A stretch of DNA of 17,210 bases. It comes from Oscillospiraceae bacterium (GTDB lineage: Bacteria > Bacillota > Clostridia > Oscillospirales > Acutalibacteraceae). The notes beneath the pieces were generated by a model. That model saw only the letters and a list, made by a program, of their open reading frames with translations. It did no database searches and was not told the DNA's origin. How positions within the stretch are numbered: position 1 is the first letter of the stretch; every line of letters begins with the position of its first letter. The stretch covers positions 1 to 17,210 of the forward strand of contig JAFLUO010000028.1 of NCBI GenBank assembly GCA_022508705.1, given 5' to 3'. Made by a program: the position numbers and the translations under genes. Positions 6,719 through 14,205 of this stretch are shown in pieces.

Positions 6719-6999
6719 CGTAAAACTTTGGAGAAAAAGCCTGTTGATTTAGGCTTCACGTCAGTATATGTAAGCGATGAAATTTCGCCCTCAACCGTCA
6801 GCTCTCCACCTTGCTCTAAATTCAGCTTGCTTACGTGCAAATCCCAACCGCGAACGGTGATTTCACCCTTAACCGTGTATGCAACCACGGTTTGCTCGTC
6901 GAATGAATCCACATCTGTAACTCCTGAAACTGACAGTTTTTTTCGCTCTTCTAATATTAAATTGTGGGGCATGTTCAATGTTTTGTTATCTTCTTGCAT
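6715..6999 (-). CDS. yabP: Sporulation protein YabP
   Basis: YabP is a small sporulation protein made in the mother cell and, like YabQ, linked to spore coat and cortex assembly. The 94-residue chain has the family pattern: 'PHNLILEERKKLSVSGVTDVDSFDE', shown here by its key parts LILEERKKLSVSGV and VDSFDE. It continues with 'VVAYTVKGEITVRGWDLHVSKLNLEQGGELTVEG', key parts GEITVRG and LHVSKLNLEQGGELTVEG, a beta-rich fold. The start is ATG 6999 with a perfect AGGAGG (7007-7012). That site lies inside a 9-bp inverted repeat (7007-7015/7035-7043), and a candidate sporulation promoter lies at 7024-7052. It is the first gene of the yabP-yabQ-divIC-yabR run. Confidence 0.92.
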   Translation of the reverse strand: MQEDNKTLNMPHNLILEERKKLSVSGVTDVDSFDEQTVVAYTVKGEITVRGWDLHVSKLNLEQGGELTVEGEISSLTYTDVKPKSTGFFSKVLR

Positions 7000-7006
7000 G
7001 ATAAAA

Positions 7007-7043
7007 CCTCCTTGTCCTACTTAAAAATATGAGAACAAGGAGG
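7007..7043 (-). promoter_or_regulatory. Inverted repeat sequestering the yabP ribosome binding site / possible terminator
   Basis: On the minus strand CCTCCTTGT (7043-7035) and ACAAGGAGG (7015-7007) are perfect complements with a 19-base loop. The second arm contains the yabP Shine-Dalgarno and is followed by TTTTAT. In RNA reading through from the dehydrogenase gene this would hide the site, and it could also act as a weak intrinsic terminator for that gene. Confidence 0.65.
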
Positions 7044-7052
7044 CGATTATGC
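7024..7052 (-). promoter_or_regulatory. Candidate SigE-type (mother-cell sporulation) promoter for yabP
   Basis: On the minus strand GCATAAT (7052-7046), a 14-base spacer and CATATTTT (7031-7024) resemble the SigE consensus (KMATATT, 13-15 bases, CATACAMT). In B. subtilis the yabP-yabQ genes are expressed in the mother cell. A start roughly 7 bases past the -10 would fall near 7016-7020, inside the loop of the inverted repeat. Confidence 0.45.
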
Positions 7053-7059
7053 TTATTAT

Positions 7060-8019
7060 TTATTTGTTTACCACATTCTGCGGAGTGCCGTTCAAATATG
7101 CTTTAACGTTGCTTTCGAGAATGTCCATAAGGCGTTTTCTCGTTTCAAAGCCTGCCCAGGCAATATGCGGTGTTATGAAGCAATTCGGGGCTGAAAGCAG
7201 AGGATTATCTTTTCTCGGCGGTTCGGTTGAGAGAACGTCAACACCTGCTCCCCTTACCTTTCCGCTTTTTAACGCTTCAGCAAGAGCGTGTTCGTCAATA
7301 ACGGGGCCGCGTGAGGTATTGATGATAATTACTCCGTCCCGACACCCATTTAAAAATTCTTCATTACAAAGGTTTTCGGTGTTTTTATTTAGCGGACAGT
7401 GAAATGTTATTATATCGGCTTGTTTTTTCAGTTCGTCTAAAGTAGCCCAACGAAAATTTTTGCGGTGAGACTGGTCGGTTTCATGACCCGAAACGGCAAT
7501 TACATTCATATTAAATGCGTTTGCTATGTCTGCAACACGGCTGCCAATCTGCCCAAAGCCTACAATGCCTAACATTTTGCCTGAAAGCTCGGAAAGCGGG
7601 ATTTTCCAATAGCAAAAATCGGGGCAAGATGTCCATTCGCCGTTTTTTACGCTTTCGCTGTGAAGAGCAACGCCATTGGTTATCTCTAAAATAAGGCTGA
7701 AAGTGAGCTGTGCCACTGCCTCGGTTGAATATGACGGAATATTGCAAACGGGAATACCCCTTTCTTTGCAATACTCAGTATCCACAACATTATAGCCTGT
7801 GGACTCAAGAGCTATGAATTTAAGCAACGGCAGTTTTTCAAGTATGAATTTTGGCAGAGGAGTTTTGTTCGTTATAACAATTTCTGCCCCCTCACAACGC
7901 GTAATTACTTCACTTTCTGGTGTTCTGTCGTAAATTTCACATTCACCAAGAGTTTTTAACCAATCCCAGCTTAAATCCCCGGGATTTAACGCGTGAGCAT
8001 CTAAAACAACGATTTTCAT
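7060..8019 (-). CDS. D-isomer-specific 2-hydroxyacid dehydrogenase (glycerate dehydrogenase-like)
   Basis: NAD-dependent reduction of a 2-keto acid to the D-hydroxy acid, or the reverse, in the cytosol. The 319-residue length is typical. The Rossmann nucleotide site is 'GIVGFGQIGS' (Gly154, Gly156, Gly159). The catalytic set is Arg237 ('NTSRGP'), Glu266 ('STEPP') and His285 ('TPHIAW'). The start 'MKIVVLDAHALNPGDLSWD' resembles bacterial glycerate (hydroxypyruvate) dehydrogenases, but lactate or other D-hydroxyacids cannot be excluded. It starts at ATG 8019 with GAGGTG upstream and has its own promoter (8063-8091). It precedes yabP on the same strand; this gene is not part of the conserved yab cluster. 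Confidence 0.92.
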   Translation of the reverse strand: MKIVVLDAHALNPGDLSWDWLKTLGECEIYDRTPESEVITRCEGAEIVITNKTPLPKFILEKLPLLKFIALESTGYNVVDTEYCKERGIPVCNIPSYSTEAVAQLTFSLILEITNGVALHSESVKNGEWTSCPDFCYWKIPLSELSGKMLGIVGFGQIGSRVADIANAFNMNVIAVSGHETDQSHRKNFRWATLDELKKQADIITFHCPLNKNTENLCNEEFLNGCRDGVIIINTSRGPVIDEHALAEALKSGKVRGAGVDVLSTEPPRKDNPLLSAPNCFITPHIAWAGFETRKRLMDILESNVKAYLNGTPQNVVNK

Positions 8020-8062
8020 TTATCAGCACCTCTTAATATACATTTATATACTTTCGAGAATA

Positions 8063-8091
8063 ATTGTACCAAAAAATCCATAATATAACAA
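8063..8091 (-). promoter_or_regulatory. SigA promoter for the 2-hydroxyacid dehydrogenase
   Basis: On the minus strand TTGTTA (8091-8086), a 17-base spacer and TACAAT (8068-8063) lie about 45 bases upstream of the ATG at 8019. Spacing is ideal and the -10 matches five of six bases. Confidence 0.6.
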
Positions 8092-8099
8092 CAAAAATA

Positions 8100-8128
8100 T
8101 TGACCTTTTGCCTTAAATATTATAAAAT
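8100..8128 (+). promoter_or_regulatory. SigA promoter for the VTT-protein/galK operon
   Basis: TTGACC (8100-8105), a 17-base spacer and TAAAAT (8123-8128) lie 87 bases upstream of the ATG at 8216. It is divergent from the dehydrogenase promoter, with the two -35 boxes only 8 bases apart, so one regulator could act on both. Confidence 0.6.
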
Positions 8129-8215
8129 TGTTTATATATGATTATATAGATTAAAACTCAAAGGGCAAAATCTTAATGCAATTATTTGCGTAAATCTTTA
8201 ACTTTAGGTGAATTT

Positions 8216-8950
8216 ATGGAACAAAAAAACCTTGACCGAAAAGGTGCTTTGAATTTCAGCACAATTTGTCTTTTTGCAGGTGCGGCGATTCTTACTGCTA
8301 TTACTATAATCATGAGTTCAAAAATCGGCGAAGGCGGTTGGAATGAATTTATGCTAAAGCTTGACGAAATGCTCATGCTGATTCGCGGGCTTCCCAACAA
8401 GTGGCTTATGCTCATAGCCATTCTTTTCGTTTTCCTGCTTAAAAACTTTATTCCTATCCCCTTTCCGTTTATATTTGTTATGTCCGGTATTCTTTTTGAC
8501 TCCTATAAGGCGGTTGCAATAAACATTGTCGGATTCTCTATTGTGCTTATGACAAAGTACTGGTGGGGCAGAAAATTCGGCGGCGGAACGGCAATAAAAC
8601 AGCTCCAAAAATACGACAACGTGCGTGAAATGATGTACCGACCGGGAAATGCAAAGTTAGGAGTGCTGGTAGCGCTTAGGCTTATTCCCTCAATTCCCGT
8701 TAACATGGTAAGCAAAATTTACGGCGGAATGAAATTCCCCGCAGGGCGTTTTCTTATCGCCTCGGTTATCGGCTTTTTGCCGAAAATCTGGACTTATTCA
8801 GTAGTGGGCGGCAACGTTTCACAACCGTTTACATGGCACTTTATGGGCCCTATTGTAGCACTGTTTATTTTATCCGGCACGGTAACGCTTATAGTAAATA
8901 TTGTTCTTGAAAAAACGAAAGGAAGTCACAAAAATGTCGAATCTATATAA
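8216..8950 (+). CDS. TVP38/TMEM64-type VTT-domain (SNARE-associated/DedA-like) membrane protein
   Basis: VTT-domain proteins are multi-pass membrane proteins of the DedA superfamily, some of which act as lipid transporters. The 244-residue chain has a first membrane segment at about residues 15-35. The VTT core includes 'FIPIPFPFIFVMSGILF', then a Gly-rich 'WWGRKFGGG', 'ALRLIPSIPVNMVSKIYGG' with the conserved Arg-Pro region, 'FLIASVIGFLPKIW' and a last membrane helix. The start is ATG 8216, with AGGTGA six bases upstream; an in-frame TTG at 8186 has no such site. Its end overlaps galK by 17 bases, so the two are co-expressed. The substrate is unknown. Confidence 0.85.
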   Translation: MEQKNLDRKGALNFSTICLFAGAAILTAITIIMSSKIGEGGWNEFMLKLDEMLMLIRGLPNKWLMLIAILFVFLLKNFIPIPFPFIFVMSGILFDSYKAVAINIVGFSIVLMTKYWWGRKFGGGTAIKQLQKYDNVREMMYRPGNAKLGVLVALRLIPSIPVNMVSKIYGGMKFPAGRFLIASVIGFLPKIWTYSVVGGNVSQPFTWHFMGPIVALFILSGTVTLIVNIVLEKTKGSHKNVESI

Positions 8951-10214
8951 AACTATTGAGGAAATACAGAACGGTGAATTAAACGCACGCCTTAAAAAAG
9001 TTTATATTACAAATGAGGAAGCCGAAAAGCAGGCAGAGCGCTATGTTTCACTTGCAAAGGATTTTGAAGAAATTTTTGGCAACCGTGACGATATTCGCTT
9101 TTTCTCCGCTCCCGGCAGAACAGAGGTGGGCGGCAACCACACAGACCACAATCACGGCAGAGTTTTAGCCGCGGGCATTAACCTTGACGCAGTAGCAATA
9201 GCATCAAAAAATGATGAAAACATTGTCCGTGTTAAATCGAGAGGCTACAATATGGACGTTGTTGACCTTTCTGACCTTTCGGTGAATGAGGCGGACACAG
9301 ACCATTCAAATGCGCTTGTTCGCGGAATGTGCGACGGATTCCAAAAGCGCGGGTACAAAATCGGCGGATTTGACGCCTGCACAGTTTCAAACGTGCTTTC
9401 AGGTTCAGGGCTTTCATCGTCAGCCGCATTTGAGGTGCTTGTGGGTACTTGTCTTAACTACCTTTACAATGACGGCAAGGTTGACGCTGTTACCGTGGCA
9501 CAGATAGCCCAATATGCAGAAAACGTTCATTTCGGCAAGCCCTGCGGTCTTATGGATCAGATGGCATCGTCCGTGGGCGGATTTATTACCATTGATTTTA
9601 AAGACCCTGAAAATCCCGTTATCGACAAGGTTGATTTTGATTTTGCATCTTGCGGACATGCTCTTTGCATTGTTGACACAAAGGGAAGTCACTCCGATTT
9701 AACTGATGAATATGCCGCTATCCGCACGGAAATGGAGTCTGTTGCATCATATTTCGGCAAAAAGGTTTTAAGAGAAATTGATGAGGCGGAATTTTACAAA
9801 AACATTCCCGAAATCCGTGAGAAATTCGGTGACAGAGCAGTTTTGCGTGCAATTCATTTCTTCTGTGATAATGACAGAGTAGTTTCTGAGGTTGAGGCTC
9901 TTCGCGGAGGCGATTTTGATGAATTCAAAAAGCTTGTTTGCGAAAGCGGCGCTTCGTCTTATATGTATAACCAAAACGTTTACTCGGTTAAAAAGCCCCT
10001 TGAGCAGCCCGTTGCTCTTGGACTTGCTATTTCAGAGCAGATTCTTAAAGGAAAAGGCGCTTACCGTGTTCACGGCGGCGGATTTGCAGGAACTATTCAA
10101 GCTTTTGTTCCCAACGAGCTTCTTTCTACATATAAAAATGCAGTTGAAGCCGTTTTCGGCGAGGGTTCATGCTATGTACTCTTAATTCGTCCTTTAGGCG
10201 GAACAGAGGTTTAG
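8934..10214 (+). CDS. galK: Galactokinase (GHMP kinase family)
   Basis: Phosphorylates alpha-D-galactose with ATP to galactose 1-phosphate, the first committed step of the Leloir pathway. The galactokinase signature 'GRTEVGGNHTDHNHG' is at residues 61-75, the ATP-binding 'GSGLSSSAAFE' at 157-166, the catalytic Asp at 208 in 'GLMDQMAS', and the third GHMP motif 'GGGFAGTIQAF' is near residue 390. Length is 426, a little longer than E. coli GalK (382) owing to a ~35-residue N-terminal helix and insertions. ATG 8934 is preceded by AAAGGAAG at 8918-8925 and gives the standard start; the longer frame from 8901 lies in the preceding gene. galT and galE are not nearby. A terminator follows at 10236-10257. 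Confidence 0.94.
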   Translation: MSNLYKTIEEIQNGELNARLKKVYITNEEAEKQAERYVSLAKDFEEIFGNRDDIRFFSAPGRTEVGGNHTDHNHGRVLAAGINLDAVAIASKNDENIVRVKSRGYNMDVVDLSDLSVNEADTDHSNALVRGMCDGFQKRGYKIGGFDACTVSNVLSGSGLSSSAAFEVLVGTCLNYLYNDGKVDAVTVAQIAQYAENVHFGKPCGLMDQMASSVGGFITIDFKDPENPVIDKVDFDFASCGHALCIVDTKGSHSDLTDEYAAIRTEMESVASYFGKKVLREIDEAEFYKNIPEIREKFGDRAVLRAIHFFCDNDRVVSEVEALRGGDFDEFKKLVCESGASSYMYNQNVYSVKKPLEQPVALGLAISEQILKGKGAYRVHGGGFAGTIQAFVPNELLSTYKNAVEAVFGEGSCYVLLIRPLGGTEV

Positions 10215-10235
10215 TTAAGCTACAACTAAGTTATA

Positions 10236-10268
10236 GGGCAGGTTTTCATTCCTGCCCGTACTTTTTGT
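10236..10268 (+). terminator. Rho-independent terminator after galK
   Basis: A 7-base-pair GC stem (GGGCAGG 10236-10242 with CCTGCCC 10251-10257), 8-base loop, then GTAC and a T-rich run (10262-10270). It closes the VTT/galK unit but sits only about 20 bases ahead of the next gene on the same strand, so it may act as an attenuator. Confidence 0.75.
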
Positions 10269-10287
10269 TTTGGAGTTTTTACTGTTT

Positions 10288-10983
10288 ATGGTGAAATTTT
10301 TAGGCGAAAGTGATGGAGAGTTAGTTTTTAACTATTTGAGTACAGACCGCTCTGCCCTGCTCTCCTGTGTTACGGAATATTACCCAAAATCCTATTTGGA
10401 AAACGGCGTTTTTGCTATGCAATATGTCGACGAAACGCCTGTAAGCCTTTGCGCTTTCGGTGACTCCTTTTCCTTGTTATTTTCTTCGGATAAAACTGAC
10501 TTTGAAGAGTTTTCATTTGCACTTAATAATAAAATTCATTCCCCTGATTTTTTGCCATTCTATAAAGTCGGCGAATATTATCTTCTTAAAAAGTCAGTAT
10601 TGCCAAACTCGGATTTTTCCCTTGAAAACAATGGAATTTATGAAGATTTTAAATCTGTACTTTCCTTAAATCAAAGTGAAGAAACGGTAAGGCTGCAATA
10701 CCTTTTTAAGAAGGGGTGTGTGTTGCCTTTTGTACTTTCCGAAAACGGCACCAAAATCGGGGTTGGACTTATTATCAATTCGGAAAACTACTCGGTTATT
10801 TCTCATGTTTTTGTAAAACAAGAATTCAGAGGGAAAGGCTTCGGAAGGTCAATAGTCAATAATCTTCTAAGACTCTGTAAAACCGAAAAAATATATCTTA
10901 TAAGCGAAAAAACTAATCTTGAATTTTACGGAAAGCTCGGGTTTGCACCCGTCTTGACTGTTAATAAATACGATACAAAATAA
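10288..10983 (+). CDS. GNAT-family N-acetyltransferase
   Basis: GNAT enzymes move an acetyl group from acetyl-CoA to an amine. The acetyl-CoA site is seen in the C-terminal third: 'VISHVFVKQEFRGKGFGRSIV' (given by its core QEFRGKGFG) is the motif A loop, and 'NLEFYGKLGFAPV' is the typical motif B end. The N-terminal ~130 residues look like a degenerate second GNAT-like half. Length is 231. The frame opens at TTG 10270, but that codon overlaps the GGAG site; ATG 10288 is preferred, with 12 bases of spacing. The stop at 10981-10983 lies 15 bases before the next gene, and the following Shine-Dalgarno overlaps it, indicating co-translation. The substrate is unknown. Confidence 0.8.
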   Translation: MVKFLGESDGELVFNYLSTDRSALLSCVTEYYPKSYLENGVFAMQYVDETPVSLCAFGDSFSLLFSSDKTDFEEFSFALNNKIHSPDFLPFYKVGEYYLLKKSVLPNSDFSLENNGIYEDFKSVLSLNQSEETVRLQYLFKKGCVLPFVLSENGTKIGVGLIINSENYSVISHVFVKQEFRGKGFGRSIVNNLLRLCKTEKIYLISEKTNLEFYGKLGFAPVLTVNKYDTK

Positions 10984-10998
10984 AGGAAGAAACAAAAA

Positions 10999-12276
10999 AT
11001 GTCAGAATTTTTTGAAATCAGTAACAGGATTGAAGAACTGTCGGACAGAGCTTTGCAAAGGGCATCGGAGCAAATTGCAAAGATTGACAAAATAACCGAA
11101 TACAATCAGCAAAAGGTACTTGCCGCCTTTATAAAAAATAAGGTTGACGAAACGGATTTTAATACGTCCACAGGCTACGGCTATTCGGACAAGGGCAGAG
11201 AAAAGCTGGACTGCCTTGTTGCCGATATCTTTAAAACAGACAGCGCAATTATCCGTGCAGGCGCGCTCGCCAGCGGCACTCACACTCTTGCCGTTTGCCT
11301 TTACGGAATTCTTCGCCCAGGTGACACAATGCTATGCGTTTCGAGCACGCCCTATGACACGATTCACTCTGTTATCGGCTTAGGCGGCAAAAATATGGGT
11401 GACGGAACGCTTGCCGATTTCGGCATAACCTACCAACAGATTGATTTGACTGAAAATGATGAATTTGACTTTGACGCTATTGAAAATGCGGCAAAAAGTG
11501 CGGACGTGCGAATGGTTTACATTCAGCGTTCTCGCGGGTACGAGCTTCGCCACAGCATTTCAGTTGATGAAATAGCAAAGGTTTGCGAAATAGTCCACAG
11601 AGTAAACAAACGCGCCGTTGTTATGGTTGACAACTGCTACGGCGTTTTCACGGAAACGAAAGAGCCCACTGAGGTTGGAGCAGATTTGGTTGCAGGCTCA
11701 CTTATTAAAAATATGGGCGGCGGAATAGCACCGTCCGGCGGTTACGTTGCAGGGCGTGAGGATTTAGTAAAGCTCGTAAGCTACCGTTTAACTACTCCAG
11801 GGCTCGGCACAGAGTTGGGAGCTACCTTAGGGCAGAACAGAAATATTTTCATGGGAATATTCAATTCTCCGCACATTGTGGGCGAGGCTCTTAAAACGGC
11901 CGTATTTGCCGCATCTCTTTTTGATTTACTCGGCTTTAATGTAACTCCTAAACTTGACGAAACACGGCACGATATTATTGAGGCTATATGCCTTAAAAAT
12001 GAAGAAAATCTGATTGCATTTTGCCAGGGGCTTCAAAAAGGTGCGCCCGTTGACTCATACGTTGTTCCTGAGCCGTGGGATATGCCAGGCTATGACAGCA
12101 AGGTAATTATGTCCGCAGGGGCATTTACAGGCGGATCCTCCATTGAGCTTTCGGCAGACGCTCCCCTGCGTGAGCCCTTTGCAGTTTGGATGCAGGGTTC
12201 GCTGAATTTCCACAGCGGAAAGCTCGGCGTTATGCTTGCGGCGGAAGAGATGTATAAAAGAGGACTTATAGGGTAA
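10999..12276 (+). CDS. PLP-dependent Met_gamma_lyase-family protein ('aluminium resistance protein', YnbB-like)
   Basis: A pyridoxal-phosphate enzyme of the Cys/Met metabolism superfamily, usually annotated as methionine gamma-lyase family or aluminium resistance protein; the true reaction is not well defined. The PLP-binding Lys is expected at 237 in 'AGSLIKNMGGG', with the cofactor-contacting Asp at 211 in 'VMVDNCYGVF'. The 'GALASGTHTLAVCLYG' loop (~88-103) contacts the phosphate. The C-terminal half carries 'YDSKVIMSAGAFTGGSSIELSAD', recognised by its core AGAFTGGSSIELSAD. Length 425 is normal. The start is ATG 10999 with AAAGGAAG. It lies between the acetyltransferase and the phosphohexomutase (50-base gap), apparently in one operon. 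Confidence 0.93.
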   Translation: MSEFFEISNRIEELSDRALQRASEQIAKIDKITEYNQQKVLAAFIKNKVDETDFNTSTGYGYSDKGREKLDCLVADIFKTDSAIIRAGALASGTHTLAVCLYGILRPGDTMLCVSSTPYDTIHSVIGLGGKNMGDGTLADFGITYQQIDLTENDEFDFDAIENAAKSADVRMVYIQRSRGYELRHSISVDEIAKVCEIVHRVNKRAVVMVDNCYGVFTETKEPTEVGADLVAGSLIKNMGGGIAPSGGYVAGREDLVKLVSYRLTTPGLGTELGATLGQNRNIFMGIFNSPHIVGEALKTAVFAASLFDLLGFNVTPKLDETRHDIIEAICLKNEENLIAFCQGLQKGAPVDSYVVPEPWDMPGYDSKVIMSAGAFTGGSSIELSADAPLREPFAVWMQGSLNFHSGKLGVMLAAEEMYKRGLIG

Positions 12277-12326
12277 AAAATTACTTTGATACAGTGTGTC
12301 GATAAACTCAGAAAGGATTCCAAATT

Positions 12327-13853
12327 ATGAGCTATCTTTCACTTAAAAGCGGAACTGATGTCAGAGGAACGGCGGTATCGACTGCTGAACACCCTGAATT
12401 TGAGCTTACAGACAAAGCAGTTTCGGATATTTCGGCAGCGTTTATTTTATTTTTATCTGAAAAGACAAATAAAAAGCCAAATGAGCTTACGGTGTCACTC
12501 GGTCACGATTCTCGAATTTCTGCAATGCGAATAAAAGAAGTGGTTGCAAATACGCTTGTTTCAATGGGCGTTTCGGTGCTTTACTGCTCTTACTGCTCAA
12601 CTCCCGCCATGTTTATGACAACGGTTACGGAAAACTGCGACGGAGCTATTCAGATAACCGCAAGCCACCACCCCTATGACCGCAACGGGCTTAAATTTTT
12701 CCGTAAAAGCGGCGGAATTTCGGGTGAAGACTTAACTGAAATTTTAAATATTGCAGATAATATAAAAATCCCCGAATGCTCAGGCGGTAATATCCGTGAG
12801 ATAGATTACATTTCCAAATACGCTGAGATTTTGCGTAACATGATTAAAAACGGGGTAAACTCCGAGGATTTTGAGCATCCGTTAAAAGGCTTTAAAATTG
12901 CGGTTGATGCAGGCAACGGAGTGGGCGGATTTTACGCTTCAAAGGTGCTCGCTCCTTTAGGTGCTGACGTTTCTGCAAGCCAGTTTTTAGAGATTGACGG
13001 CATGTTCCCAAATCATATTCCCAATCCCGAAAATAAAACGGCTATGAAGTTTATCCGCAAAGCGACACTCCAAAACTGCTGTGATTTAGGCGTTATTTTT
13101 GACACTGACGTTGACCGTGCCTCTTGCGTTGACGAGAAAGGCGATGAAATAAACCGAAATTCCATTGTGGCTCTCGCTTCGGTTATAGCCCTTGAAGGGA
13201 ATAACGGCGGCAGCATTGTTACTGACTCAGTTACAAGCGACGGACTTCGCGATTTTATTGAAAATACCCTTGGCGGCAAGCAAATTCGCTTTAAGCGCGG
13301 TTACAAAAATGTTATTGACGAGGCTGTTCGCAGGGAAAAAGAGGGCGAAAATGTTCCCCTTGCCATTGAAACCAGCGGTCACGCCGCATTCCGTGAAAAT
13401 TATTATCTTGATGACGGAGCGTATCTCATTACTAAAATCATTATTAAGGCGGCTCTTCTTCGGAAAGACAATAAAAAAATCGGCGACTGCATTTCATCTC
13501 TTCACAAGCCCCTTGAGGAAAAAGAGCTTAGATTTAATATTTTAGACTCCGATTTCAAAAAAATCGGTCAACGTCTTATTGACAACATTATTAAAACCGT
13601 CAATAATATCCCCGACGACGTAGCATTTTTGGCTAAAGACAATTACGAGGGCGTGAGGGTGAATTTTGTAGACCCCAACCTTAACGGCTGGTTTTTACTT
13701 CGTTTGTCCGTTCACGACCCCGTTATGCCTTTTAATACAGAAAGCGACACAAAAGGCGGCTGCAAAGAGATTTGCAAGGCATTTTTTGAAATGATAAAAG
13801 ACGTTTCGTCAATAGATTTTACGCCGCTTCAGGAATATATAAACGAAAACTGA
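12327..13853 (+). CDS. Alpha-D-phosphohexomutase (phosphomannomutase/phosphoglucomutase family)
   Basis: Moves phosphate between C1 and C6 of hexose phosphates via a phosphoserine. All four regions are present: the catalytic Ser113 in 'TASHHP', the Mg site 'DTDVDR' at 259-264, the sugar-recognition 'ETSGH' at 348-352, and a phosphate-binding loop at ~459-465. That loop reads 'RLSVHDP' rather than the common 'R.SGTEP/NEP'. 'GWFLLRLSVHDPVMPFN' recalls a subfamily also found in plant plastids; I base this on memory. Length is 508, longer than classical PMM/PGM (~460). The start is ATG 12327 with AGAAAGGA upstream. Substrate (glucose, mannose or glucosamine phosphate) is not settled. It probably shares a transcript with the preceding genes. 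Confidence 0.92.
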   Translation: MSYLSLKSGTDVRGTAVSTAEHPEFELTDKAVSDISAAFILFLSEKTNKKPNELTVSLGHDSRISAMRIKEVVANTLVSMGVSVLYCSYCSTPAMFMTTVTENCDGAIQITASHHPYDRNGLKFFRKSGGISGEDLTEILNIADNIKIPECSGGNIREIDYISKYAEILRNMIKNGVNSEDFEHPLKGFKIAVDAGNGVGGFYASKVLAPLGADVSASQFLEIDGMFPNHIPNPENKTAMKFIRKATLQNCCDLGVIFDTDVDRASCVDEKGDEINRNSIVALASVIALEGNNGGSIVTDSVTSDGLRDFIENTLGGKQIRFKRGYKNVIDEAVRREKEGENVPLAIETSGHAAFRENYYLDDGAYLITKIIIKAALLRKDNKKIGDCISSLHKPLEEKELRFNILDSDFKKIGQRLIDNIIKTVNNIPDDVAFLAKDNYEGVRVNFVDPNLNGWFLLRLSVHDPVMPFNTESDTKGGCKEICKAFFEMIKDVSSIDFTPLQEYINEN

Positions 13854-13864
13854 GCATAAACCTA

Positions 13865-13893
13865 TTGACAAAACGGGTAAAAAAATTTAGTAT
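13865..13893 (+). promoter_or_regulatory. SigA promoter for the acyl carrier protein gene
   Basis: A perfect TTGACA (13865-13870), 17-base spacer and TAGTAT (13888-13893; an alternative TATTAT overlaps at 13891) lie about 40 bases ahead of the ATG at 13934. It separates acpP-proS from the upstream operon. Confidence 0.65.
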
Positions 13894-13933
13894 TATACGT
13901 GCAAATAAAATTCATATGAAAAGAGGTGTTAAA

Positions 13934-14158
13934 ATGATTTTTGAAAGAATCCGTGAAATTATTTGCGATCAGCTTGAATTGGAAGAAAGCGATGTTACTC
14001 TCGACTCCGTTCTTCTTGAAGATCTCGGCGCAGACAGCCTTGACCTTGTTGATCTTGTAATGACATTTGAAGACGAATTTGATATGGAAATCTCTGACGA
14101 GGATCTTGAAAATATTAAAACTGTCGGTGATATTGTTCGTTTTATTGAAGAGCACTAA
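13934..14158 (+). CDS. acpP: Acyl carrier protein
   Basis: Carries growing acyl chains on a 4'-phosphopantetheine arm in fatty acid synthesis. The 74-residue acidic protein has the modification site Ser35 in 'DLGADSLDLVDLVMTFEDEF', the helix II recognition region with 'FDMEISDED', and the typical end 'TVGDIVRFIEEH'. The start is ATG 13934, preceded by AAGAGGTG (13920-13927); a longer frame running back to 13865 is only the promoter region read as codons. No other fatty acid synthesis gene is adjacent: the neighbour is proS 47 bases downstream. It may be the house ACP or an accessory one; the sequence looks like a standard fatty-acid ACP. Confidence 0.94.
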   Translation: MIFERIREIICDQLELEESDVTLDSVLLEDLGADSLDLVDLVMTFEDEFDMEISDEDLENIKTVGDIVRFIEEH

Positions 14159-14205
14159 GCCGACTCACATTATTTGTATTATTAGTTAGAAGGAACTTGG
14201 TAATT

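Noticed and set aside
8901..8933. Upstream in-frame start for galK at 8901
   Set aside because: The sequence belongs to the end of the VTT-protein gene, and the ATG at 8934 has the ribosome binding site.
13192..13545. A 117-codon plus-strand frame inside the phosphohexomutase gene
   Set aside because: It is a shadow frame within a gene whose active-site motifs are all in the main frame.
13865..13933. Longer N-terminus for the acyl carrier protein
   Set aside because: The extra codons cover a TTGACA promoter and the ribosome binding site; acyl carrier proteins begin where the ATG at 13934 does.
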